Shown: piece after piece, positions 37,210 through 46,429 of the stretch | Layout of the letters: every line of letters begins with the position of its first letter | Numbering within the stretch: position 1 is the stretch's first letter | Assembly (NCBI GenBank): GCA_019009955.1 | Contig: JADPXZ010000007.1 | Span: 4,603,501 to 4,667,500 of the forward strand | DNA from: Riptortus pedestris | Taxonomy: Eukaryota; Arthropoda; Insecta; Hemiptera; Alydidae | Length of the DNA stretch: 64,000 bases | Reading direction: 5' to 3' | Made by a program: the position numbers and the translations under genes | The notes under the pieces: model-generated | Told to the model about the DNA's origin: nothing | Database searches by the model: none | What the model saw: only the letters and a program-made list of their open reading frames with translations

Positions 37210-37539
37210 TTATAAACTACGCTCTCGTTTCTTTCTCAGTTCGGTTATTTGCCGGTCGCTGGGCAGGGTGTGACGTTCTGCCGTGGTGCCTGTTTTCATT
37301 CCCTCCAGACCGCGATTGCCCTGCTCTCCAGGCTGTATTTCGAGGGGGGGGAGGGGGGGTCGGCTTGGACCGACCGTTTGGCTCAAGCCCTCTATTGCCG
37401 TCTCGACGTACGTAATCAGCTCCTCTACAGGCAGTCGGGGTGGGGTAACCGCGAAGTTCAATCCCTTCCTCAGAACGTCCATGGCATCTTCTGACAGGTG
37501 GTGCTTGGATAAGTTCATGACCAGCTTGCTGTTATACAA
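37210..37539 (-). pseudogene. Penelope-like reverse transcriptase, N-terminal part, frame-broken
   Basis: Contains NLSKHHLSEDAMDVLRKGLN followed by FAVTPPRLPVEELITYVETA, the segment that precedes the reverse transcriptase in Penelope-like elements. The rest of the catalytic domain is scattered over frames down to about 36000. A WDDVFAVW segment near 36420 corresponds to the YVDD active-site region, with the Tyr-Val replaced or shifted. Many breaks are extra single bases compared with the homologous clean copy at 39102-39602. Confidence 0.7.
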
Positions 37540-38098
37540 ATGGTGGCCCTGTAAAGGGCCGTTGGATATGGTCCCAATATTGGGATGGTGGCCCTGTAAA
37601 GGGCTGAGAAAGCATTGGTCCTGAGAAGGGCCGTTAGAATTCCCCTGGGAGACAGGGTTGCCCTAAGAAGGGCGGGTGAGAAAGCCTTGCTGGTCCTGAC
37701 AAGGGCCGTTTTGAAGCCGCCGAGAGGGGTTGCTCCAAATCTGCGCTGCGTTCCGTTTTTCCGGTGGCTCATCAGTGCCCTCGTTAAGAGAGTTCACCTC
37801 TTCACTCTGCCGCGGTTCAGGGGTCCACGTCGGTCTCAGTCTCTTCCTGGAACAATTTGGTAGGCGCTGCTCTCCTTTGATCTCCATCATGTCCTTGGGT
37901 CTTCTTTGATCCGCCTGGGCGCCGCCCATAGGGCAGCCGCCTTATATGAGCCTTTGTCGGCATTCCGCGGACCAATGGGATTGTGGCTCGTTATCAGGTG
38001 TCTATTACGGTCCGTCCCTTCGTGATGGTCCAACGTTCTGCTTTGCGGATTGGCGCAACCAGAGGTGACTCCATTACGGTCCGTCCCGTTACTGTGAC

Positions 38099-38692
38099 TC
38101 ATTTTTTCTCCCGCTTTGTGAGGCTCGGCCTGCTTATAAGTTTTGCGGCCCTTGGATCACCGTTGGTCAATTTTAGCCATTTTTTATCCTTTTTATAGGC
38201 GTTTTTGTGCTTTATTCTTTCCGCCTGCTCACGTGTTATACGATCCACTGTCAACCAGGTGTCTTCATCCAGCTTATTTTTCAATTCATTCACTAGGGCC
38301 TCGCCCTGCTGCCTGAGCTGCCAAAGCCTATGTCTGTAGGCACATATCCGTTCACGTAACATAGCGCCCTCCATCTTATCATAAATCCTTTGTGCCTTTG
38401 CCGTGCCGATGTGTCGCTTGGCTCGTAAAAAAGGCGGTGTCACTAACTGTGCTCTGCATTTAAGTAGAAAGTCCAAGTTGTTAGTAGCTGTAGCCATGCG
38501 GCTCCTTGTCCTTCCTAGTGTTCTTGTTAATGTCTGCGTCCCCTCGCCGTAGAGGGCAGTTATACGTTGTTTCAAACTTCGTCGCTGGGAACTTATTACT
38601 GGTGTCATTTCCGGCATATCTCCAGCGGTGTCTATTCTGTGGTGGCCCACGATATTTCGCCGGAATTCCATCCGGCTTCTTCTGGCGGTCAT
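38099..38692 (-). CDS. Penelope-like element N-terminal domain
   Basis: An open frame of 197 codons beginning MTARRSRMEFRRNIVGHH. It is rich in Arg, Lys and Leu, with a central helical segment around DFLLKCRAQLVTPPFLRAKR. It is the region upstream of the reverse transcriptase in Penelope-like proteins. The ATG overlaps the stop of the preceding tandem unit (ATGA, 38689-38692). The frame stops at 38099 where the reverse transcriptase should follow, probably because of a frameshift. It is transposon protein, not a host gene. Confidence 0.72.
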   Translation of the reverse strand: MTARRSRMEFRRNIVGHHRIDTAGDMPEMTPVISSQRRSLKQRITALYGEGTQTLTRTLGRTRSRMATATNNLDFLLKCRAQLVTPPFLRAKRHIGTAKAQRIYDKMEGAMLRERICAYRHRLWQLRQQGEALVNELKNKLDEDTWLTVDRITREQAERIKHKNAYKKDKKWLKLTNGDPRAAKLISRPSLTKREKK

Positions 38693-39605
38693 GTTTTTGT
38701 AGTGCTTGTGGCAGCTCTTAATGACGAGTCTGCCGAATCGCGGTCCTTATATACGTTATCTCCACAGGTGGTGGGGGAACCTTCAACCATTGGCTGGATT
38801 TGTTCGCCACGGTGTTGCGGGTCTTCAGTGCGCCTTCTCGGGGTCAGGAGAGGTCTCCAGACTGCGGGCAGGAGAAATCCATCGTCTTTATTGAAGTTCC
38901 GCGGCCGTTTAAAGATCTCAACCGCTTCCCGCACCAGTCTCCTTGTCCTGTGCTCTTCTCTGGACAATACTTTGACTTGGTCAAAGAGCATTTGGCCCCC
39001 GCATGAAGTGCCATGAGTGGCGACGGCCGATGTTTTGGTCCTGCTATATTTGTAGTCGGCCGTGTGCTGCCCAATCCTTGTGGCGACCTTTTTCCCGGTT
39101 TGGCCTACATAAACCGAACCGCACGCACACGGCAATAAGTAGACCCCCTTGTCCTGCAAGTACTGCTTGTCCTTGGCCGTGCCCAACAGTTCAGCCATCC
39201 GGTCCACCGGCTTGTAGGCGACGTCCAGATCGTGTTTCCTGAGCCACCTGCCTATCCTTTCACTTACTCCGCCTACATAGGGTATTGCTACCCTCCTTTT
39301 CAACTCCGTCTCTTCAGCAGGTCTTTGGTTACGTGAGAGGCTGGCCTTAACCTCGTTGATGGTCCTTCTGATCTCCCAGCGTCTGTATCCGTTCAATACC
39401 AATTCATTGGTGAGGAGCTCTAACTCCTTCTTCAGCAATTCTGGGCGGTTACAGAGTCTGAAAGCCCTATGGACCAAGGTTCTTATGACCCCTTTCTTCT
39501 GTCCCGGGTAATGGTGAGAGCTCGCGTGGAGATACCGTCCCGTGGCGGTGGGCTTCCTGTAGACAGTGTGCGCTAGCTCGCCATTGTCCAGTTTTATGAG
39601 GCCGT
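38570..39605 (-). mobile_element. Penelope-like element, 5'-truncated copy B in tandem
   Basis: About 1 kb at over 95% identity to the 3' part of copy A but with clean frames. It lies head-to-tail immediately upstream of copy A on the minus strand. It begins within the reverse transcriptase thumb region (GLIKLDNGELAHTVYRKPTA) at the junction with the inverted copy C and ends in the shared pLTR. Confidence 0.88.
38689..39602 (-). CDS. Penelope-like RT thumb and GIY-YIG endonuclease, copy B
   Basis: About 304 uninterrupted codons. It runs from the end of the reverse transcriptase (LDNGELAHTVYRKPTATGRY, then FRLCNRPELL) through a linker (ELKRRVAIPYVGGVSERIGR) to the endonuclease (YLLPCACGSVYVGQTGKKV, RIGQH, Glu in SREEHRTRR) and a TGA at 38689-38691. 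The frame is intact, but the element lacks the catalytic palm, so it is inactive alone. Its stop overlaps the ATG of the next unit. Confidence 0.88.
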
Positions 39606-40013
39606 ATTGTCCAGAGAAGAGCACAGGACAAGGAGACTGGTGCGGGAAGCGGTTGAGATCTTTAAACGGCCGCGGAACTTCAATAAAGACGATGGATTTC
39701 TCCTGCCCGCAGTCTGGAGACCTCTCCTGACCCCGAGAAGGCGCACTGAAGACCCGCAACACCGTGGCGAACAAATCCAGCCAATGGTTGAAGGTTCCCC
39801 CACCACCTGTGGAGATAACGTATATAAGGACCGCGATTCGGCAGACTCGTCATTAAGAGCTGCCACAAGCACTACAAAAACATGACCGCCAGAAGAAGCC
39901 GGATGGAATTCCGGCGAAATATCGTGGGCCACCACAGAATAGACACCGCTGGAGATATGCCGGAAATGACACCAGTAATAAGTTCCCAGCGACGAAGTTT
40001 GAAACAACGTATT
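39606..40013 (+). mobile_element. Penelope-like element, inverted pLTR fragment (copy C)
   Basis: 408 bases that are the near-exact complement of 38561-38960. They run from the codons for LSREEHRTRR to the start of the next frame and stop at AACAACGTAT. They abut copy B in opposite orientation. Inverted terminal fragments next to head-to-tail copies are typical of Penelope insertions. Confidence 0.9.
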
Positions 40014-40395
40014 TAATTTAAAGTCATCCTTTTTTCCCATCCGAACTTTTAATTTTAATTTATTTTTATTTTTGTATTTAATTTTTTTTTTCACAGGTGT
40101 CATAAGAAACGTTCATTAAACATAATCCAATAGAAATAAAAATTATAGAACCAAAATAAAAGGTTTTTAAGGTTGTGGGCTCGAGGAGCCCCCCCCCCCT
40201 TGGTAATCCATGCGACCTGGGAGAGGTCGGTAATACTAGGGTTAATATATGGTTACCAATAGAGTATAAAGATTACAATCAAGACTTACAAAAGAGTATA
40301 TTTAATAGCTGTTGTGACGTACATAAAACAGCTGTCACCGTTGGGCTTTGTACTGCATCAAGGGAACGGAACTTTTATTCATACATGGTTTGGAA

Positions 40396-40401
<6 letters not shown>

Positions 40402-40492
<91 letters not shown>
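40402..40492. repeat. (CT)n(TA)n compound microsatellite
   Basis: About 36 bp of CT then about 54 bp of TA, ending directly at the 3' end of a Helitron-like element. Confidence 0.96.
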
Positions 40493-40493
<1 letters not shown>

Positions 40494-41342
40494 TAGCTGA
40501 GATAGCCGGCTTCGCCCGGGAATTCATTTGAGGCTGAATGGTGATGGTATTTTTTAGCAGGCTTTACATTGCACAATATTTTGACATTTACCCGTCCCAG
40601 TGTTTAGGATTGATACCCGTCGTTGCCGTGGATTTGCTAATAATACAATTATTTGTTCAATAATTCTTCGCAGTCTTCGCTATTTTTATATTTCCCGTCT
40701 CTTATACATGTAAATATGGTGCATTTTTATTTCAGGCCTCCCTTATAACCCACCTCCCGTTCGAACCTAAAAATTTTAATATAATTTATAATCATGGAAG
40801 AATTAATACTAATTGACATACCGAGTTTTGTTAAGTTCGGTTCAGCCGTTTGTGCCCAATAAGGTTTTAACGTATAACTCATTTATACTAAGGTATACGA
40901 CAAAAGTGTATATAACAAAAGTTACTCCAAATAACAAAATAAACAACTTTTGTTATGTTTATATTTGCGAAAAAACCAATAGGAAAAGAAATATCGCTAT
41001 TTTTAATTTCAGGCTTCCCTTATAACCCCCACTCCTGCCCATCCATAGAAATGTTGGTATGGCTTATTATAATGAAGGCCTCACTGCTAATACAAATACC
41101 GAGTTATATTTAGTTCGGTTGAGTCTTTTTTGGCAAATAATATTGTTGACTCCCGCTATAATTTTTAGCGTATAACGCATCTAAACTTCGGTATACGACA
41201 AAAGTGTATATAACAAAAGTTACTCTAAATAACAAAATAAACAACTTTTGTTATGTGCATATTTACCGAAAAACCAATAGAAAACGAAATATCGCTATTT
41301 TTAATTTCAGGCCTCCCTTACAACCCCCACTCCTGTTCGTCT
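40493..41342 (-). mobile_element. Helitron-like element, family 1, truncated
   Basis: Starts with the complement of CTAG (40493-40496) and the GC-rich hairpin, then the GTTAAG, AGGAGTGGG and TTATAA modules. It is cut off at 41342 by the R135 array. No coding capacity. Confidence 0.7.
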
Positions 41343-43560
41343 CGTATCGTAAATATTAACCGAGATATTAGCGTTTTTCTTTTAAATTATTGAAAAATGT
41401 TAGTATCTCAGAAATAATCTATTTATTTTAGTTATTCGTAACAAAAATTCCAAATATCTCCGTTATTATGAGCCTGAGAGTAAAATGTTATAGAACCAAT
41501 CTTGTTGAACTATTGATGCTCTACAATTGTTGTTATATGCACTTTTTCTCTATCGTAAATATTAACCGAGATATTAGCGTTTTTAAAGTGTTGCAAATAT
41601 CTCCGTTATTATGAGCCTGAGAGTAAAATGTTATAGAACCAATCTTGTTGAACTATTGATGCTCTACAATTGTTGTTATATGCCCTTTTTCTCTGTAGTA
41701 AATATTAACCGAGATATTAACGTTTTTCTTTAAAAATAGTATCTCAGACCTAATCTATTTATTTTAGCTATTCGTAACAAAAATTCCAAATATCTCCGTT
41801 ATTATGAGCCTGAGAGTAAAATGTTATAGAACCAATCTTGTTGAACTATTGATGCTCTACAATTGTTGTTATATGCACTTTTTCTCTATCGTAAATATTA
41901 ACCGAGATATTAGCGTTTTTCTTTAAAACCTTTGCATAAGGTATCTCGGGGACCTAATCTATTTATTTTAGCTATTAGCAACAAGAATTCCAAATATCTC
42001 CGTTATTATGAGTCTGAGAGTAAAATGTTATAGAACCAATCTTGTTGAACTATTGATGCTCTACAATTGTTGTTATATGCACTTTTTCTCTATCATTAAT
42101 ATTAACCGAGATATTAACGATCTTCTTTTAAAATGTTAGTATCTCAGACCTAATCTATTTATTTTAGCTATTCGTAACAAAAATTCCAAATATCTCCGTT
42201 ATTATGAGCCTGAGAGTAAAATGTTATAGAACCAATCTTGTTGAACTATTGATGCTCTACAATTGTTGTTATATGCACTTTTTCTCTATCGTAAATATTA
42301 ACCGAGATATTAGCGTTTTTCTTTAAATTACACTAGATTAGCATCTGAGACCCAATCTATTTATTTTAGCTATTCGTAACAAAAATTCCAAATATCTCCG
42401 TTATTATGAGTCTGAGAGTAAAATGTTATAGAACCAATCTTGTTGAACTATTGATGCTCTACAATTGTTGTTATATGCACTTTTTCTCTATCGTAAATAT
42501 TAACCGAGATATTTGCGTTTTTCTTTAAAAGTAGTTTTAACAGCTAGTATCTCAGACCCAAACTTTTTCAGCTATTCATAACAAAAATTCCAAATATCTC
42601 CGTTATTATGAGCCTGAGAGTAAAATGTTATAGAACCAATCTTGTTGAACTATTGATGCTCTACAATTGTTGTTATATGCACTTTTTCTCTATCGCTAAT
42701 ATTAACCGAATATTAGCGTTTTTCTTTAATTAATTGAGTATCCAGACTTAATCTGATTTATTTTAGTTATTCCTACAAAAATTCCAAATATCTCCGTTAT
42801 TATGAGCCTGAGAGTAAAATGTTATAGAACCAATCTTGTTGAACTATTGATGCTCTACAATTGTTGTTATATGATTTTTTTATCGTAAATATACGAGATA
42901 TTAGCGTTTTTCTTTTAAATTAATTGAGTATCTCAGACTTAAACTATTATTTAGCTATTCGTAACAAAATTCCAAATATCTCCGTATTATAGCCTGAGCA
43001 GTAAAATGTTATAGAACCAAGTCTTGTATGAAACATTGATGCTCAATATCTCCGTACTGTTAATATGCACTACTTTGTCTACATATCGTAAATATAACCG
43101 AGATATTAGCGTTTTTCCTTAGTTAAGATTAATTGAGTATCTCAGACTAACTATTATTTAGCTATTCGTAACAAAATTCCAAATATCTCCGTTATTATGG
43201 CTGAGAGTAAAATGTTATAGAACCAATCTTGTTGAACATGATGCCTAACAATTGTTGTTATATGCACTTTTTCTCTATCTAAATATTAACCGATAATTAG
43301 CGTTTTTCTTATTTAAGCTTACTGCACAAGTTAGTTTCTCAGACCTGACTCATTTATATTCTACAAAATTCAAATATCTCCGTTATTATGAGCTGAGAGT
43401 AAATGTTATAGAACCAATCTTGTGAACTATTGATGCTCTACAATTGTTGTTATAGATCATCAATGAAACGATCAGTTAATTAGCTTATTTCTTTATAAGC
43501 TTTGCACTTATGCTTCAGACTAATCTGATTTATTTAGCAGCTCCAAATATCTCCGTAAAT
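41343..43560 (-). repeat. R135 tandem array, inverse orientation
   Basis: About eleven R135 copies at a mean spacing near 200 bp, with linkers containing TCAGACCTAATCTATTTATT. Copies from 41446 to 42850 are nearly identical. From about 42890 to 43560 they lose bases progressively at scattered sites. In clean copies, such as 41804-41926, a frame of 40 codons opens with ATGAGCCTGAGAG and closes with CTTTAA. Lies in the RpS7 intron. Confidence 0.93.
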
Positions 43561-43599
43561 GGAGCCAGAGTCAGATCTGAAGACAAACTGTGAACATTG

Positions 43600-44405
43600 A
43601 TGGCTTACAGTCTACATGACCAAATGAATTCGATCAATTATTATGATTTTTATGCATCAGTCGCTCACAATATGGAAGCCACACTCTAGTCTACGACTGA
43701 TCGGTAATAGGAGGGTTATCTCCAGCTGGCACTTTGGCTGGACTAAGGATTTTATGCAGCGAGTCGCTCACACTGATAAATGGAAGCCACAGGACTCGTA
43801 GCCTCCCGACCGGACTGTAACGGCTAATAGGGAAGGCTTATCTACAGCTGGGCACCCTTTCGGCTGGGAACTAAGGATTTTTTTGTGGCAGCGAGTCGCG
43901 TCAACTCTAGATTAAATGGAAGCCAAGACTCTAGCACTCTAACCGACTGTACGGCTAATAGGGAGGGCTTATCTACAGCCTGGCCACCCCTTTTCGGCTG
44001 GGACTAAGGATTGTTATGCTAGCGAGTCGCTCATGCCTAGATAAATGGAATGCCACGACTCTAGCTCTACCGACATTACGGCTAATAGGGAGGGCTTATC
44101 TACAGCTGGCCACCCCTTTTCGGCTGGGACTAAGGATTTTATGCAGCCAGTGCCGCTCACTAGATAAATGGAAACCACGACTCTGAGCTACTAAACAGAC
44201 TGTACGGCTAAGTAGGGAGGGCTTATCTACAGCTGGCCACCCTTGCGGCTGGGACTAAGGATTTTATTCAGCGAGTCGCTCACTAGATAAATGGAAGCCA
44301 CGACTCTAGCTCTACCGACTGTACGGCTATTAGGGAGGGCTTATCTACAGCTGGGCACCCTTTCGGCTGGGACTAAGGATTTTATGCAGCGAGTCGCTCA
44401 CTAAA
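43600..44405. repeat. 117-132 bp satellite upstream of the last RpS7 exon
   Basis: About six and a half copies with conserved GCGAGTCGCTCACTAGATAA, GGGAGGGCTTATCTACAGCT and TTTCGGCTGGGACTAAGGAT. Spacing falls from about 132 to 117 bp along the array because early copies have extra bases. It ends 65 bases before the RpS7 terminal exon. It is GC-richer than its surroundings and occurs nowhere else in the window. Confidence 0.92.
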
Positions 44406-44470
44406 CAATTTAATGTAATTATTATTGTTTTTATTGTTATATTTCTCATTTTGTATATTTCCTTTTTCAG

Positions 44471-44548
44471 ATCGAGACCTTCACATCAATTTACAAGAAG
44501 CTGACGGGAAGGGAAGTCACATTCGAGTTTCCTCAACCTTATCTGTAA
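44471..44548 (+). CDS. RpS7: Ribosomal protein S7 (eS7), terminal exon
   Basis: Encodes IETFTSIYKKLTGREVTFEF followed by PQPYL and a TAA stop, 25 residues that match the C-terminus of animal S7 closely. The acceptor is CCTTTTTCAG at 44461-44470 and the frame starts in phase 0. It lies 12.5 kb from the previous exon found. The intervening exon, about 80 residues in other animals, is not visible. The exon is intact. Confidence 0.96.
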   Translation: METFTSIYKKLTGREVTFEFPQPYL

Positions 44549-44599
44549 ACTAATCGTTTTTTTATTTTACGATATAAAAACAATTAAAAAAAAAACTTT

Positions 44600-44605
44600 A
44601 ATAAA
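44600..44605 (+). terminator. RpS7: RpS7 polyadenylation signal
   Basis: AATAAA 52 bases after the RpS7 stop codon, preceded by an A-rich run. A short 3' untranslated region of this kind is usual for ribosomal protein genes. Confidence 0.75.
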
Positions 44606-44664
44606 AATTTACAAAAGTTTTTCCCGTTGTTATTTATTTATTTAACCTCTGAAATTAGTCATAA

Positions 44665-45560
44665 GAATTGTTGTTATATGCACTTTTTCTCTATCTTAAA
44701 TATTAACCGAGATATTAGCGTTTTTCTTTAAAAATGTTGTACAAGGTTTGTACCTCAGACAGTTGGTATTCCGAGCTATTTATAACCTAAAGAAAAACTT
44801 TCCAAATATCTCCGTTACTGTTTACATAGACAAGAAAGTGCATATAACAACAATCTTGTAGAGCTATCAATAGTTCAAACAAGATTGGTTCTTATATGCA
44901 CATTTTACTCTCAGGCTCATGAATATTAATGGAGATGATTTGCGAATTTTTGTTTACCGAATAGCTAAAATAAAATAGTTTTAGGGGTATCCGAGGTACA
45001 TAACCTAATAGCGACACTTTATTAAAGAAAAATTCGCTAATATCTCCGGTTTAAAAATAATTTACGCTCAGAGTAAAAAGTGCATACAACAACAATCTTG
45101 TAGAGCATCAATAGTTGCTCAACAAGATTGTTGTTCTATAGAACCATTTACTCTCAGGCTCATATAAGACGGAGATATTAGCCTATTCATTCAGTATTCC
45201 ACAAGTTTAGTACCTTAGACAATATAACCTTTAGTGAGTGGAAATTCCAAATATCACCGTTATTATGAGCCTGAGAGTAAAATGTTATAGAACCAATCTT
45301 GTTGAACTATTGTTGCTCTACAATTGTTGTTATATGCACTTTTTCTCTATCGCAAATATTAACCGAGATATTAGCGTTTTTATTTTAAAGTATTCCACAA
45401 GTTTAGTATCTTAGACAATTTATTTTAGCTATTTATAACAAGTAATTCCAAATATCTCCGTTATTATGAGCCTGAGAGTAAAATGTTATAGAACCAATCT
45501 TGTTGAACTATTGATGCTCTACAATTGTCGTTATATGCATTTTTGTCGTAGCTAGAATAT
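44665..45560. repeat. Mixed-orientation R135 cluster
   Basis: Inverse partial at 44670-44735, two forward indel-rich copies at about 44815-44950 and 45015-45180, then inverse clean copies at 45243-45390 and 45446-45550. Opposed orientations give several potential hairpins. Confidence 0.82.
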
Positions 45561-45728
45561 TAAGAGTGTTATTCTGTATTTTGTCATTTGTCAGTAAACA
45601 ATTACCGTTTAGTTCACTTGTTGACTTATTAGTATTTTTAGCAATTTCGGTTTGTGATGAGATTTTTGAAAAATGTCTTCAAATGTCCACCGATCCTACC
45701 TAGGAGATGATGAAAATAAGGTCCGTTC

Positions 45729-45785
<57 letters not shown>

Positions 45786-45860
45786 TGTGCACATGTTAAT
45801 GTTTTGTTTAAAAATGAAGATCATGTTTGTCAACGGCTGAAATCGGACCAGTTATAGGGG
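45561..45860. repeat. Partial inverted-repeat element and (AT)n
   Basis: Positions 45683-45722 match one end of the element at 576-985 (TTCAAATGTCCACCGATCCT, one mismatch). (AT)n follows at 45735-45781. Confidence 0.7.
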
Positions 45861-46410
45861 GAGAATTTAGAAAATTCAAAATATCTTTGTTATTATAAGT
45901 CAAATAAAAAAATTCTATATAACCAATCTTATATCTAAATAAATTTAACTATAAAAATTGTTTATATTTACATTTATTCTCCTATCTCTGAATATTATAG
46001 CCAAGAAATTTGGCGTTATGTCATTATTGTGGTCGCACAAAGGTTATTATCCCCAGGACCTAATCTATTAAATTACTTCTTTTCGTAACAAAAATTCCAA
46101 ATATCTCTGCCGTTATTATGGAGCCTGGGAGAAGTAAAATGTTATAAAAACAACGTTAGTTGAACTATTGATGCTCTACAATTGTTGTTATATGCACTTT
46201 TTCTCTATCGTACATATTAACCGAGATATTAGCGCTTTTCTTTAATAAAGTGTTGAACAAAGTACCTCAGACCTAACTATTTTAGCTAATCGTAAACAAA
46301 AATTCCACATATCTCCGTTATTATGAGCCTGAGAGTAAAATGTTATAGAACCAATCTTGTTGAACTATTGATGCTCTACAATTGTTATTCTATACATATT
46401 TATTTATAGC
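45861..46410 (-). repeat. R135 copies, one diverged and two standard
   Basis: Diverged copy at about 45870-46010, standard copies at about 46090-46240 and 46300-46395. The last is cut off inside the ATTGTT block. Confidence 0.82.
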
Positions 46411-46429
46411 TGGTGGTGAGGGTGATGAA

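Larger units (their letters stand above)
35235..38692 (-). mobile_element. Penelope-like retroelement, copy A
   Basis: A 3.4-kb Penelope-like element read on the minus strand. The N-terminal domain is at 38692-38099, a stretch with NLSKHHLSEDAMDVLRKGLN at 37539-37210, reverse transcriptase remains at 37200-36000 and a GIY-YIG endonuclease at 35772-35293. Penelope elements combine a telomerase-related reverse transcriptase with this endonuclease. Its 3' end (35235-35330) repeats the start of its own first frame (38597-38692), as in the pLTR of this class. Between about 35800 and 38100 single-base insertions break the frame many times. Nested in the piggyBac-like element. Confidence 0.9.
34538..40241. 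mobile_element. piggyBac-like non-autonomous element carrying a nested retroelement
   Basis: The left end is TTAA followed by CCCTAGAACTACC (34534-34550). The right end is GGTAATACTAGGG followed by TTAA (40229-40245). TTAA target duplication and CCCTAG termini are typical of the piggyBac superfamily. Both ends carry a subterminal block CTCCTYGAGCCCACAAC (left about 34555-34572, right complement at about 40171-40190). An internal hairpin at 34724-34804 repeats the block twice more around C or G runs. Removing the nested Penelope-like insertion leaves about 0.9 kb with no transposase, so the element is non-autonomous. Confidence 0.7.

Noticed and set aside
35264..40103. Plus-strand frames opposite the Penelope-like endonuclease
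   Set aside because: Shadows of the minus-strand coding sequence, repeated in each copy.
41446..43560. R135 array as a possible CRISPR or tRNA/5S cluster
   Set aside because: Unit and linkers are both repetitive, without spacers, and no Pol III boxes or 5S/tRNA sequence were recognised.
43600..44405. rDNA or snRNA-like origin of the GC-richer satellite
   Set aside because: No match to 5S, U1, U2 or rRNA segments could be recognised.
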